This document shows, piece after piece, positions 47,110-55,255 of a DNA stretch of 64,000 bases. The position numbers were made by a program, and so were the translations under genes. The notes beneath the pieces are model-generated. The model worked only from the letters and a program-made list of their open reading frames with translations. It was not told the origin of the DNA and did no database searches. The number at the start of each line of letters is the position of its first letter. Position 1 is the first letter of the stretch. Origin of the DNA: Candidatus Sulfotelmatobacter sp. (lineage in GTDB: Bacteria > Acidobacteriota > Terriglobia > Terriglobales > Acidobacteriaceae); assembly GCA_030041215.1 (NCBI GenBank), contig JASHOH010000117.1:1-64000 (forward strand), in the 5' to 3' direction.

Positions 47110-48435
47110 ATGGTCTCCGCCACTCTTACCGAACCCAAAGCAAACGACACAATCGCCCGCACCAATCGCCGCTCACTTTTCTGGATGGTTCTGACTGCCC
47201 TGATCCTGCGCCTGATGGTGATGTCGTTCTTATACCCTGAGCGCACCGACCCATATCGCGACCATTGGCGCTTCGGAGGCGAAGCCGGCAGAATTGCCCG
47301 CTCCATCACGCAGGGACAAGGTTTCAGCAGCCCGTTGTTCGGCAACACCGGACCAACGGCATGGCTCGGGCCCGTTTATCCCTATCTGCTCGCCGGAATT
47401 TTCAAGCTGCTCGGCATTTACACCAAAGCCTCAGCCATTGCGGCAATCACATTGAATTGCCTGTTCTCCGCTCTGACCTGTGTCCCCATCTACCTCATCG
47501 CGCGCAAAAACTTTGGCGAGCCAACCGCCGCCTGGGCAGGATGGGCCTGGGCTTTTTTCCCTTACAGCATTTTTTTTGCCGCGGACTTCATCTGGGCCAC
47601 TACCCTCACCACGCTGTTGATGACCCTCGTATTTCTTACAGCTCTCTACATGGAGAGTTCGTCTTCCCTTTGGATGTGGGCTAGTTTCGGCGCCCTCAGC
47701 GGACTTGGCGCTCTCAGCGATCCCATCGTCATGTCTGTAGCCCCCTTTCTGGGCGCCTGGGCTTGGCGTCGGCTTTATAAGCGTGGCAAGCGCTGGCTTG
47801 GCTCCGGACTCGCCGCCATCGTCGCCGTGACGCTGGTCGTCTCGCCGTGGTTCATTCGCAACTACGAGACATTTCATAAGCTCATCCCGATCCGCAGTTG
47901 TCTGGGCTTGGAAGTTTATTGCGGCAACAATCAGGATTCCTGGCATTGGGATCCACCCGGCTATCATCCTTCCGACAACGAGAACGAGTGGCACCAGTAT
48001 CAGCAACTCGGCGAAACCGCTTACATCTCCAAAAAGTTGCACGAAGGCATGGCGTTCATCGACTCGCACAAGCTTTTGTATGCGGGGCAGACGTTGCGGC
48101 GTGTGATTTATCTGTGGACCGGTTTTTGGAGCTTCAGCCCTCGATATCTGCGAGAGGAGCCGGCCGACCCATACAATATGATCTTTTGCACCGGATTGAC
48201 AATTCTGACACTCATCGGATTACGCCGGGCTTGGCGACTCGACCGTTCGGTCGCGGTGGCGTATATTATCGTGTTCTTTTTCTTTCCCATGATCTATTAC
48301 TTTACGCATCCGGAGGACTACTACCGCCGACCGATTGATCCTCAGTATCTAGTGCTGGCGGCGTACACCGCCGCGTCATGGGCCAGTAAACGCAAGGGGC
48401 GGTTCATTGCCGGCCCCGCAACTGCTACCGCTTGA
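47110..48435 (+). CDS. GT39-type membrane glycosyltransferase
   Basis: About 441 residues, ten or so helices. First loop YRDHWRFGGEAGRIARSITQ with GFSSPLFGNTGPTAWLGPV resembles GT39/PMT-like enzymes with the acidic catalytic residue replaced or shifted (E in FGGEAGRI). Start ATG at 47110 (MVSATLTEPKAND); upstream frame is repeat. Followed immediately by another polytopic gene. Confidence 0.72.
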   Translation: MVSATLTEPKANDTIARTNRRSLFWMVLTALILRLMVMSFLYPERTDPYRDHWRFGGEAGRIARSITQGQGFSSPLFGNTGPTAWLGPVYPYLLAGIFKLLGIYTKASAIAAITLNCLFSALTCVPIYLIARKNFGEPTAAWAGWAWAFFPYSIFFAADFIWATTLTTLLMTLVFLTALYMESSSSLWMWASFGALSGLGALSDPIVMSVAPFLGAWAWRRLYKRGKRWLGSGLAAIVAVTLVVSPWFIRNYETFHKLIPIRSCLGLEVYCGNNQDSWHWDPPGYHPSDNENEWHQYQQLGETAYISKKLHEGMAFIDSHKLLYAGQTLRRVIYLWTGFWSFSPRYLREEPADPYNMIFCTGLTILTLIGLRRAWRLDRSVAVAYIIVFFFFPMIYYFTHPEDYYRRPIDPQYLVLAAYTAASWASKRKGRFIAGPATATA

Positions 48436-49956
48436 GTGAACGACATTTTTTCAGAAAAAAATAGAACGCCATACATTTTCCTGCTTGTGTTGACGGCCGC
48501 CGCGTTGCTGGTGCACGGCTACCATCCCTGCGCAGAAGATGCAGAAATTTATCTTCCCGGCGTTGAGAAAATTCTGAACCCGCAGTTGTTTCCCGTGGGC
48601 CAGGAATTCTTTGCTTCCCACGCCAGCCTGACAATCTTCCCGCGCCTGATCGCATTTTCGATACGTCCAGGCCATCTGCCTTTTGCGGCGGCAGTTTTTA
48701 TCTGGCATGTTGCCTCAATTTTCCTGCTGCTGCTTGCCTGTTGGGAGTTGGCCAGCCTCTTCTTTACCAGTCGTACTGCGCGATGGGCCGGAGTCTGTCT
48801 GGTCGCTGCGCTGTTGACCATTCCGGTGGCTGGTACCGCGCTCTACATCATGGATCAGTACCTCAACCCGCGGAACCTGGCGGCGTTCTCCGCCATTTTT
48901 GCCGTCGCGCGCACCCTTGAGAAAAAGTATGTGCGGACATTTCTCTGGCTTGCCTTTGCTTTCAGTGTTCACCCTCTGATGGCGGTATTCGCTATTTCAT
49001 TCTGCCTTTTGCTGGTGCTGATGACATGGTTCGAAGGATTCGAAACCAAAACTGAAGGCCGGCGAGAATTCGCCTGTGTGAGCACTATGCTTCTGGTGTT
49101 GCCCTTTGGAATTTCGCCTGACCCTCCCGGCTCTCCCGCCTACCACGCCGCCGCCATGCACAAAGACTTTCACTACATCCAGCTTTGGACTTGGTACGAG
49201 CAACTCGGAGCCATCGCTCCAGCTCTGCTGTTCTGGTGGTTTGCGCGCATTGCCCGCGCTCGGCAGTGGTATCGCCTCGCTCTGGTGTGCCGTGCACTTG
49301 TGATTTACAACCTTCTCTATTTTGTCGCTGCCCTAATCGTCGATTTGCCCGCGAGATTCGAGACTCTCGCCCGCTTGCAGCCTTTACGCAGCCTTCACCT
49401 GCTCTACGTTTTACTGTTCCTGATCATCGGAGGCTTGCTCGGCGAATTTGTCCTGAAAAATCGCGTCTGGCGCTGGCTAATAGTTTTCCTTCCGTTGTCT
49501 GCTGGCATGTTCGTAGCGCAGCGCGCACTTTTTCCCGCCAGCGCACATATCGAGTGGCCCGGCGCCGCTGAAAAAAATCCATGGGCACAAGCGTTCGTCT
49601 GGATTCGCGGCCACACGCCCATAGACGCTCTCTTCGCATTAGACCCCAACTTCATGCAGATCCCCGGTGAAGATACCATTGGCTTTCGCTGCGTTGCTCA
49701 CAGAAGCCGCCTCGCCGATCTTTCCAAAGACGCCGGCGTCGTCAGCATGTTTCCCCCGCTGGCCGGCGAATGGTGGGCCCAGGTAAGCAGTCAAACCCCG
49801 TGGAAGGATTTCGGCATCGAAGATTACAAGCGCCTTAAGAAAACCTATGCGGTGACCTGGGTCGTGCTGCAACAGCCTGGGATTACGGGGCTTACTTGTC
49901 CTTATCAGAACAGCGCAGTTCGAGTGTGCACGATTCCCGAGAACCACTCTCGATAG
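48436..49956 (+). CDS. Polytopic membrane protein, unknown function
   Basis: 506 residues, about ten helices; GTG start immediately after the preceding TGA (48433-48435), so coupled translation is likely. Contains GYHPCAEDAEIYLPGVEKIL early and a large C-terminal soluble domain (about 385-506; ALDPNFMQIPGEDTIGFRCV). Overall layout is GT39-like, but I see no DE catalytic pair to rely on, so I do not assign activity. Confidence 0.6.
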   Translation: MNDIFSEKNRTPYIFLLVLTAAALLVHGYHPCAEDAEIYLPGVEKILNPQLFPVGQEFFASHASLTIFPRLIAFSIRPGHLPFAAAVFIWHVASIFLLLLACWELASLFFTSRTARWAGVCLVAALLTIPVAGTALYIMDQYLNPRNLAAFSAIFAVARTLEKKYVRTFLWLAFAFSVHPLMAVFAISFCLLLVLMTWFEGFETKTEGRREFACVSTMLLVLPFGISPDPPGSPAYHAAAMHKDFHYIQLWTWYEQLGAIAPALLFWWFARIARARQWYRLALVCRALVIYNLLYFVAALIVDLPARFETLARLQPLRSLHLLYVLLFLIIGGLLGEFVLKNRVWRWLIVFLPLSAGMFVAQRALFPASAHIEWPGAAEKNPWAQAFVWIRGHTPIDALFALDPNFMQIPGEDTIGFRCVAHRSRLADLSKDAGVVSMFPPLAGEWWAQVSSQTPWKDFGIEDYKRLKKTYAVTWVVLQQPGITGLTCPYQNSAVRVCTIPENHSR

Positions 49957-50029
49957 AGCGGAAAGGCCGCGAATTCGCTAGCTTTGCGGCACCGATCAGA
50001 TACAATCACTCGCACAGGAGAAATGTGGA

Positions 50030-50905
50030 ATGGCAACTGCCCCTGCCATGCAGGCCGCAAGTCGATTTTTTCCCTACGAACGATGGGAGTCTCTTCTACC
50101 AGACCTGGTACAGCAATACCGCGAAAACAAACCCTGTCCGCATGTTCTGTTAAGCGATTTTCTCGAGCCTGACGTCGCCCTCCAGATGGCCTGCGAGTTT
50201 CCTCGCGCCTCCACTGACCAGTGGACCCAATACAAGCACGCCAACGAAAACAAACTGGGCATGGCCAAACGCCAGCTATTTCCGCCCACTCTGGGCGCGG
50301 TCGCCGATGAGTTGAACTCTCCAGAATTCGTAGCCTGGATTTCGGAATTGACCGGGATTCCTGGCCTCTTGCCCGATCCCATGCTGGAAGGCGGCGGCCT
50401 GCACCAGTCCGGGCGCGGCGGTTACCTCAACGTTCACACCGACTTCTCCATGCACCACTTCCATCGTCACTGGCGCCGCCGCGTCAACCTCATTCTTTAT
50501 CTCAATCCAAATTGGCAGGAAGAATGGGGCGGCTCAATCGAGCTCTGGGAGCGCCGCCAGGGCAAGATGGACCACTGCGCCGCAAAATATCCGCCACTGT
50601 TGAACAACGCTCTTATCTTCACGACGAACTCGCAGTCACTGCACGGCTTTCCCGATCCCCTGACGTGTCCCGAAGGTGAGTCGCGCAAGAGCCTGGCCCT
50701 CTACTACTACACGGTCGAAAAAGATAAGCACGTTACACCGCACTCGACCGATTACTTTGCTCGCCCGCAGGATGGATGGAAAAAAGCCCTGATGATCTGG
50801 CTGGACAAGAAAGCCGTCGACCTCTATTCCCGCGCTAAGGTCCGCTTCGGCTTCTCCGACGAATTCGCCAGCAAAGTTCTGGGCTTCCTGTCAGGAAAGA
50901 AGTAA
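50030..50905 (+). CDS. 2-oxoglutarate/Fe(II) dioxygenase, prolyl-hydroxylase-like
   Basis: 291 residues. Double-stranded beta-helix iron site: H-x-D in VHTDFSMHHFHRHWRRRVNL and distal H in SLHGFPDPL, with R in SRKSLALYYYTVE for 2-oxoglutarate. Likely hydroxylates a protein or small molecule; substrate unknown. Start ATG at 50030 with AGGAG at 50016-50020. Confidence 0.82.
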   Translation: MATAPAMQAASRFFPYERWESLLPDLVQQYRENKPCPHVLLSDFLEPDVALQMACEFPRASTDQWTQYKHANENKLGMAKRQLFPPTLGAVADELNSPEFVAWISELTGIPGLLPDPMLEGGGLHQSGRGGYLNVHTDFSMHHFHRHWRRRVNLILYLNPNWQEEWGGSIELWERRQGKMDHCAAKYPPLLNNALIFTTNSQSLHGFPDPLTCPEGESRKSLALYYYTVEKDKHVTPHSTDYFARPQDGWKKALMIWLDKKAVDLYSRAKVRFGFSDEFASKVLGFLSGKK

Positions 50906-50921
50906 CCTTAATTGAAAACGA

Positions 50922-50987
50922 CCGTGGAAGAGCGGCGCTTCAGCGCCGCGTCAAGCGTTTCTCCCTACGCACGGCTTTAGCCCCCGA
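50922..50987. repeat. Twin-hairpin element, copy 4
   Basis: CCGTGGAAGAGCGGCGCTTC followed by AGCGCCGCG (50922-50950), 20 bases, then CGGCTTTAGCCCCCG. Between convergent 2OG oxygenase and GT2 genes. Confidence 0.75.
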
Positions 50988-50993
50988 AGCCTG

Positions 50994-51794
50994 CTACGTC
51001 GATCTCGCCGTGCTCCGCGCATAATAAGTCGAGAACTGCGTTTCCAGCTTCCTTCCCTTATCGCTAAATCGCCGGAAATGCAGCAATCCCGCTCTCTGCA
51101 ACGCAAACTGCAACGTCGTTCCCAGCACTCCGAACCCATACTTAACGCTGCGCCGGAAATTAATCGTCGACGCTTCCTCAAAATACTTCGTTGGACACGA
51201 CACTTCCCCGATGCGAAACCCAAAATGCACGCACTGCGCGAGGGTCTGATTGTCGAAAACGAAGTCGTCCGAGTTTTCGAGCAGCGGCAGCTCCGTCAGC
51301 ACCTTGCGGCTGAAGGCGCGATATCCCGTGTGATATTCCGACAGCTTCACGCGTAAAAAAAGATTTTCAAACGCCGTGAGCGCGCGGTTCGAAATGTATT
51401 TCCAAATCGGCATGCCGCCGCGTAGCGCGGTGCCTCCGATAATGCGCGACCCCAGCACGACATCGTACACGTCATAAGCCACCATGCTGGCCATGGCGGT
51501 CAGCAGCAGCGGCGTGTACTGATAATCCGGGTGCAGCATGATCACCACGTCCGCCCCGGCCATGAGCGCCTCGCGGTAGCAGGTCTGCTGGTTGCGTCCG
51601 TAGCCGTAGTTGCGGTCGTGCTGAAAGACGTGCAGCCCGAGCTTGTTGGCCACTTCGATGGTGCGGTCGGAGCTGTGGTCATCCACCAGAATGCGGATAT
51701 CGACCAGCTCGGGCAGCTCTGCAACTGTAGCTTCGAGCGTCTTCTCCGCGTTGTAAGCGGGCATGACCACCGCAATGGATTTCCCGTTAATCAT
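50994..51794 (-). CDS. Family 2 glycosyltransferase (dolichol-phosphate-mannose synthase-like)
   Basis: 266 residues. [20 protein letters not shown], the DXD-type [26 protein letters not shown] and [20 protein letters not shown] match DPM-synthase-like enzymes that charge polyprenyl phosphate. That fits the neighbouring GT39-type enzymes, which use such donors. Confidence 0.85.
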   Translation of the reverse strand: MINGKSIAVVMPAYNAEKTLEATVAELPELVDIRILVDDHSSDRTIEVANKLGLHVFQHDRNYGYGRNQQTCYREALMAGADVVIMLHPDYQYTPLLLTAMASMVAYDVYDVVLGSRIIGGTALRGGMPIWKYISNRALTAFENLFLRVKLSEYHTGYRAFSRKVLTELPLLENSDDFVFDNQTLAQCVHFGFRIGEVSCPTKYFEEASTINFRRSVKYGFGVLGTTLQFALQRAGLLHFRRFSDKGRKLETQFSTYYARSTARST

Positions 51795-51830
51795 GTCGGC
51801 AGAATTCCGCGATCAGTTTCTTAACAACTG

Positions 51831-51873
51831 TCATTCCGGACCGGCCCGAAGGGCCGGTGAGGAACCTGCTTTT
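51831..51873. repeat. GTCATTCCGGACCGGCCC..GGGCCGG hairpin repeat
   Basis: GTCATTCC, perfect hairpin ACCGGCCC-GAA-GGGCCGGT, then GAGGAACCTGCTTTT. Reverse orientation of the 54.4-54.9 kb units. Confidence 0.65.
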
Positions 51874-52048
51874 CTCAAGTAAGCGTACATGATACCCGAT
51901 TTGTGGGGACGCGCTGGGCTTTTCGCGCGCCCCAGCGCGGCGTCGCGGTTCGTATCAGGGCAGGTTTGTATCAGGGCACAATTTCCTAACCTGCCCTGCG
52001 CAACTGAGCGCGGCGAGGGTTCCGGCAAGAATCGGCCCGCCCCCTACG

Positions 52049-52075
52049 TCACATTTCTTTGTGATCTGCGTCACA
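52049..52075 (+). promoter_or_regulatory. CRP/FNR-like triple half-site
   Basis: TCACA-N6-TGTGA-N6-TCACA: TGTGATCTGCGTCACA at 52060-52075 is a perfect CRP consensus palindrome and its left half pairs with an upstream TCACA at the same six-base distance. About 93 bases before the GGDEF gene start. Confidence 0.55.
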
Positions 52076-52168
52076 TCCAAGAAATCGGCATTAGCTGACA
52101 CTGCCAGGAAGCGATTCGTGACCTCGGTACTCTTTTCGTCTTCTCGATGTTCACACGAGAATTGGCAG

Positions 52169-53158
52169 ATGACAGTCTTCGATGGTCGCCAGAATTCGCA
52201 TTCGTCAATATTCCACGTCGACACCAAAAAGCCCGTGAACATTCTAGTCGTTGAGGACTCCGCAGTCGACCGACATCAAATCTCGCGCTATCTAGGCGAG
52301 TGGGGCCTGAATTTCCAGTTCGTTGCCGACGGGCGTGAAGCGTGGGAGTTGCTGCAAAAACCTGAGGCGGCGGACTTGGTTTTGCTCGATTGGATGCTTC
52401 CAGGGATCGACGGTATCGAGCTGTGTCAGAAAATCCGTGCACTGGGAACGGACCATAAGTATATCTACACAATTATGTTGACCGCCAAAGACAAAAAGCA
52501 AAATCTGGGGACAGCGATGTCGGCGGGAGCGGATGACTATCTGGCAAAACCAGTTGATCCTCTGGAACTGAGAGCGCGCATTCTAGTTGGAAAGCGAATT
52601 TTGGAACTGCAACAATCTCTCAGATTCGCCGCCAGTCATGATTCCTTGACAAAACTGTTGAGCAGGGCGGAAGTATTGGCGGGACTGGACCGAGAACTCG
52701 CACGAGGCCAACGAACGGAGCAGCCTGTAGCAGTCATTCTTGCCGATATTGACCACTTTAAGGCCATCAATGATTCGCAGGGTCACGCTGCTGGTGACGA
52801 AGCTCTACGGGAAGTAGGAAGGAAGCTGAAGTCCTGCCTGAGGCAGTACGATCTGGCTGGCCGCTATGGTGGTGAAGAATTTCTGCTTGTTCTACCAAAC
52901 TGCGAGCTGACTTCCGCAGCGAAGCGTGCCGAGAAGATTCGCGAAGTAATTTACCACAACCCGATCAAGGCCCATTTGGTGAGCATCTCGATCACTTTAA
53001 GCTTTGGAGTGACCGTTGGCGAAGTGGAGTCAATGCTCACGGGCGAACAACTGCTACAACAGGCAGATCAGGCTCTTTATCGCGCCAAAGAGCTCGGACG
53101 AAACCGCGTTCAGACATTCCCTATTTCGAGAGCCGCGCAATCCTCAGGAGCGCGATGA
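52169..53158 (+). CDS. Receiver-GGDEF diguanylate cyclase (PleD-like)
   Basis: 329 residues. Receiver domain about 22-140 (NILVVEDSAVDRHQISRYLG; LVLLDWMLPGIDG; DDYLAKPVD). GGDEF domain about 165-325: ILADIDHFKAINDSQGHAAG, the active GRYGGEEFLLVLP, and an inhibitory I-site RQYD exactly five residues before GGEEF, so product inhibition by c-di-GMP is expected. The frame extends 36 codons upstream into the CRP-site; ATG at 52169 is chosen. Confidence 0.93.
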   Translation: MTVFDGRQNSHSSIFHVDTKKPVNILVVEDSAVDRHQISRYLGEWGLNFQFVADGREAWELLQKPEAADLVLLDWMLPGIDGIELCQKIRALGTDHKYIYTIMLTAKDKKQNLGTAMSAGADDYLAKPVDPLELRARILVGKRILELQQSLRFAASHDSLTKLLSRAEVLAGLDRELARGQRTEQPVAVILADIDHFKAINDSQGHAAGDEALREVGRKLKSCLRQYDLAGRYGGEEFLLVLPNCELTSAAKRAEKIREVIYHNPIKAHLVSISITLSFGVTVGEVESMLTGEQLLQQADQALYRAKELGRNRVQTFPISRAAQSSGAR

Positions 53159-53296
53159 CTTCAATGGGAATACGCCATTTGGATTCAGGGGCGTAAGCAA
53201 CTGATCCTTCCACTTTTATCGATATCGGTCTAAGGATGTCTTCCGAACACGCGCGAAGCGCGAGTGAGAGCTTGCTTCTCTTTCGCGCCAAGTGTT

Positions 53297-53425
53297 TGTC
53301 ATTCCGACGCGCAACCGAAGTCCCAAACTCTGTCATTCCGACGCGCAACCGAAGTCCCAAAACTTGTCATTCCGACGCGCGAGCGAAGCCTAATAACTCT
53401 GTCATTCCGAAACCACAAAGATCGC
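53297..53425. repeat. 34-bp tandem repeat TGTCATTCCGACGCG...
   Basis: Copies start at 53297, 53331 and 53365 (periods 34 and 34), with a partial one at 53400. Each begins TGTCATTCCGACGCGC and continues (A/G)(A/C)CGAAG. No unique spacers, so not CRISPR. The 570-base gap 53159-53728 is otherwise empty apart from a C-tract at 53550-53572 (two short breaks). Confidence 0.75.
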
Positions 53426-53728
53426 TTTTGGCTGTTTTTGGGGCGAAGAACGTCGATTTCGGCGCGAATTTGGTGTCGAAATATGGATTTGCAGGGTGTG
53501 AAAATCGTGTAAGTGGTTTGTTTTCAGTGCCAAGTTTATTAGTTTGATACCCCCCCCTCCCCCACCCCCCCCTGTCGTTTAGAATCAATGATTATGAGTG
53601 TGTCGTAAGATCGTCATCCTAAAGGAGTTACATACTAAGTTCGGCAAAACAAAGGAGTTAGGTGGGTCATGTTGCAGACTGCCACTCTTGCCGGAAAGAG
53701 CGCGGCAAGGGTGCGGCGCCCGAGTGGA

Positions 53729-54013
53729 CTATTTGGCAGATTCGGCGGCGCGGCGCGAGCGGGCGAGATATTGCTGATCGAGGGCCTGGCGAATCAGGGT
53801 TTTAATCACCGCCTGGCGGCTGATGTTCAACTCTCTGGCGGCGCGGTCAAGTTCTTCCAGCATGCCCAGCCCAAGGTCCACGTTGACTCTTTGGATTGGG
53901 CTCATCATTTTGCCCCGGTTGGTGAAGTAGCGTGAGACATCGCGTCCCTGATCGGCCTGGCGCGCAATGGCTTCGGCCGATACCGCTTTGCGCGGTTTAT
54001 GAGTTCTCTTCAT
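53729..54013 (-). CDS. Ribbon-helix-helix (CopG-type) antitoxin, BrnT partner
   Basis: 94 residues, intact. Positively charged N-terminus, RHH-like core about 42-80: IQRVNVDLGLGMLEELDRAA then RELNISRQAVIKTLIRQALD. Typical partner and repressor for an upstream BrnT toxin. Its start overlaps the end of brnT by 17 bases. Confidence 0.75.
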   Translation of the reverse strand: MKRTHKPRKAVSAEAIARQADQGRDVSRYFTNRGKMMSPIQRVNVDLGLGMLEELDRAARELNISRQAVIKTLIRQALDQQYLARSRRAAESAK

Positions 54014-54273
54014 AAAGTTGACGCTCCTGTTTGGTGGCCCTCCACAGCGTTACCAGATGGTAGTACTCGCCGCCGTCATCCTCGCGCACTTCGAAGATCA
54101 GAGTACAGCCTGTCGCCGGCCCATCCGATGGCGCGGAACTGCTCGGGGTGGTCAGAGCGCTGGTCGAGGTAGTAGGGATGGCTGAAGATCTCCTGAGCTT
54201 CCTCAAACCCGATGCCGCGTTTGGGATTGGATCGTACGCGTTGACTCTTGCGTTCATCGAAATGAAATCGCAT
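53997..54273 (-). pseudogene. brnT: Frameshifted BrnT-type toxin gene
   Basis: Type II ribonuclease toxin family. The first half (ATG at 54273, MRFHFDERKSQRVRSNPKRG... ending AIGWAGDRLYSD) and the second half (TLIFEVREDDGGEYYHLVTL, then WRATKQERQLYEE) are both BrnT-like but in frames differing by one base; removing one base near 54105 would join them as GDRL-TLIFEV. The first frame stops at 54076. This is either mutation or a read error; a programmed shift site is not apparent. Confidence 0.75.
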
Positions 54274-54275
54274 GA

Positions 54276-54290
54276 GTATAACAGTTATAC
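54276..54290. promoter_or_regulatory. Palindromic operator overlapping the brnT promoter
   Basis: GTATAACAGTTATAC, a 15-base inverted repeat (GTATAA/TTATAC) directly before the brnT start. Read on the minus strand it contains TATAAC and TATACT, plausible -10 elements, so RHH binding would block initiation. The distance to the ATG allows only a very short or no leader. Confidence 0.6.
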
Positions 54291-54379
54291 CATATTAGGG
54301 ATGACGGTGCTGCACGCGATTTCCCACTCAAGCCAGGACCGGGCTTGAGTGGGCCGCCCGCCCGTCACGGCCGTGCTAA

Positions 54380-55089
54380 TCGCTGCGGGCGAGAAGGCAG
54401 GTTCCTCACCCGCGCTTCGCGCGTGTTCGGAATGACAATTTGTCAACGAGGGCGCTTGACGCGGCGCTCAAGCGCCGCTCTTCCACGGCAATTCGCGGGC
54501 ATGAGTGCCCGCGCCACACGGCGTCATTCCGAAGGCCCGCGCTTTCACCAGCGGGCCGAGGAATCTCCCGATCGACGGATTAACGGGATGGAGATCCTTC
54601 GCTCCGCCTGGGGTCCCTCGCTATGCTCGGGATTTCGGCGCGCGGCTCAGACGCCGCGCAAACGCCTCAAGCTGCGCTCAGGATGACAGAAAAGCAGGTT
54701 CCCATTCGAGTCCTTCGCTGCGCTTAGTCCCTCAGGGCAGGCTCTCACCGGTCCTTCGGACCGATTCGGAATGACAGTGTTGAGAGAGGGCGTTATCGCA
54801 GCGCTGAAGCGCTGCGCCGCCTAGAGGCTTTACGGCGCCGCTGAGGCGCTTCGCGACCTAGAATGACAGAAAAAGCAGGTTCCCGTTCGACTCCTTCGCT
54901 GCGCTCAGTCCCTCAGGGCAGGCTCTCACCGGCGCTTCGCGGCGGTTCGGAATGACATCGTTAGGAGGGCGCGTTATCGCAGCGCTGAAGCGCTGCTCCA
55001 CCCAAAATCCGCTTCAACGCGGCGCTGAAAGCTTGCCCTGAGCGAAATGAACGAAGCGAATGAGTCGAACGGGCGCCGCTCTTCCACGG
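54380..55089. repeat. Repeat cluster
   Basis: Fills much of the 982-base gap 54274-55255. In order: GGCAGGTTCCTCACCCGCGC at ~54394; hairpins 54461-54488 (GCGGCGCTCAAGCGCCGC then TCTTCCACGG) and 54495-54512; 54520-54569 copy of 30763; 54590-54688 reverse copy of 46806; two ~133-base tandem units at 54683-54815 and 54862-54996, containing CTCAGGGCAGGCTCTCACCG; and an interrupted hairpin 55019-55089. No gene is supported here. Confidence 0.8.
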
Positions 55090-55255
55090 TTGTTCTTGTG
55101 TCCTCGCGCAGTCGGCAGCTTGCTAGCTTCCTCACGCTGTGAAAAACTAGACCTTCAATATCTGCGGCGCGATAAACCTGCGCCGCCGGACCCTGCGGTC
55201 GCTTTGCGCTCTCTCAGGGCAGGCTCTCGAGGGCGGCTGTCCCTACGCAAATCTC

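Noticed and set aside
46809-47348. Minus-strand frame of 179 codons
   Set aside because: Its C-terminal half is the 46806 repeat in translation and it overlaps the GT39 gene.
53297-53425. CRISPR array
   Set aside because: Repeats are head-to-tail without unique spacers and no cas gene is present.
53669-53935. Plus-strand 88-codon frame
   Set aside because: It is the antisense of the RHH antitoxin gene, whose motif is clear.
54345-54774. Frames of about 90-113 codons on the plus strand
   Set aside because: They consist of the intergenic repeats read in frame (Arg-rich, shared words with other repeat copies) and no ribosome-binding site.
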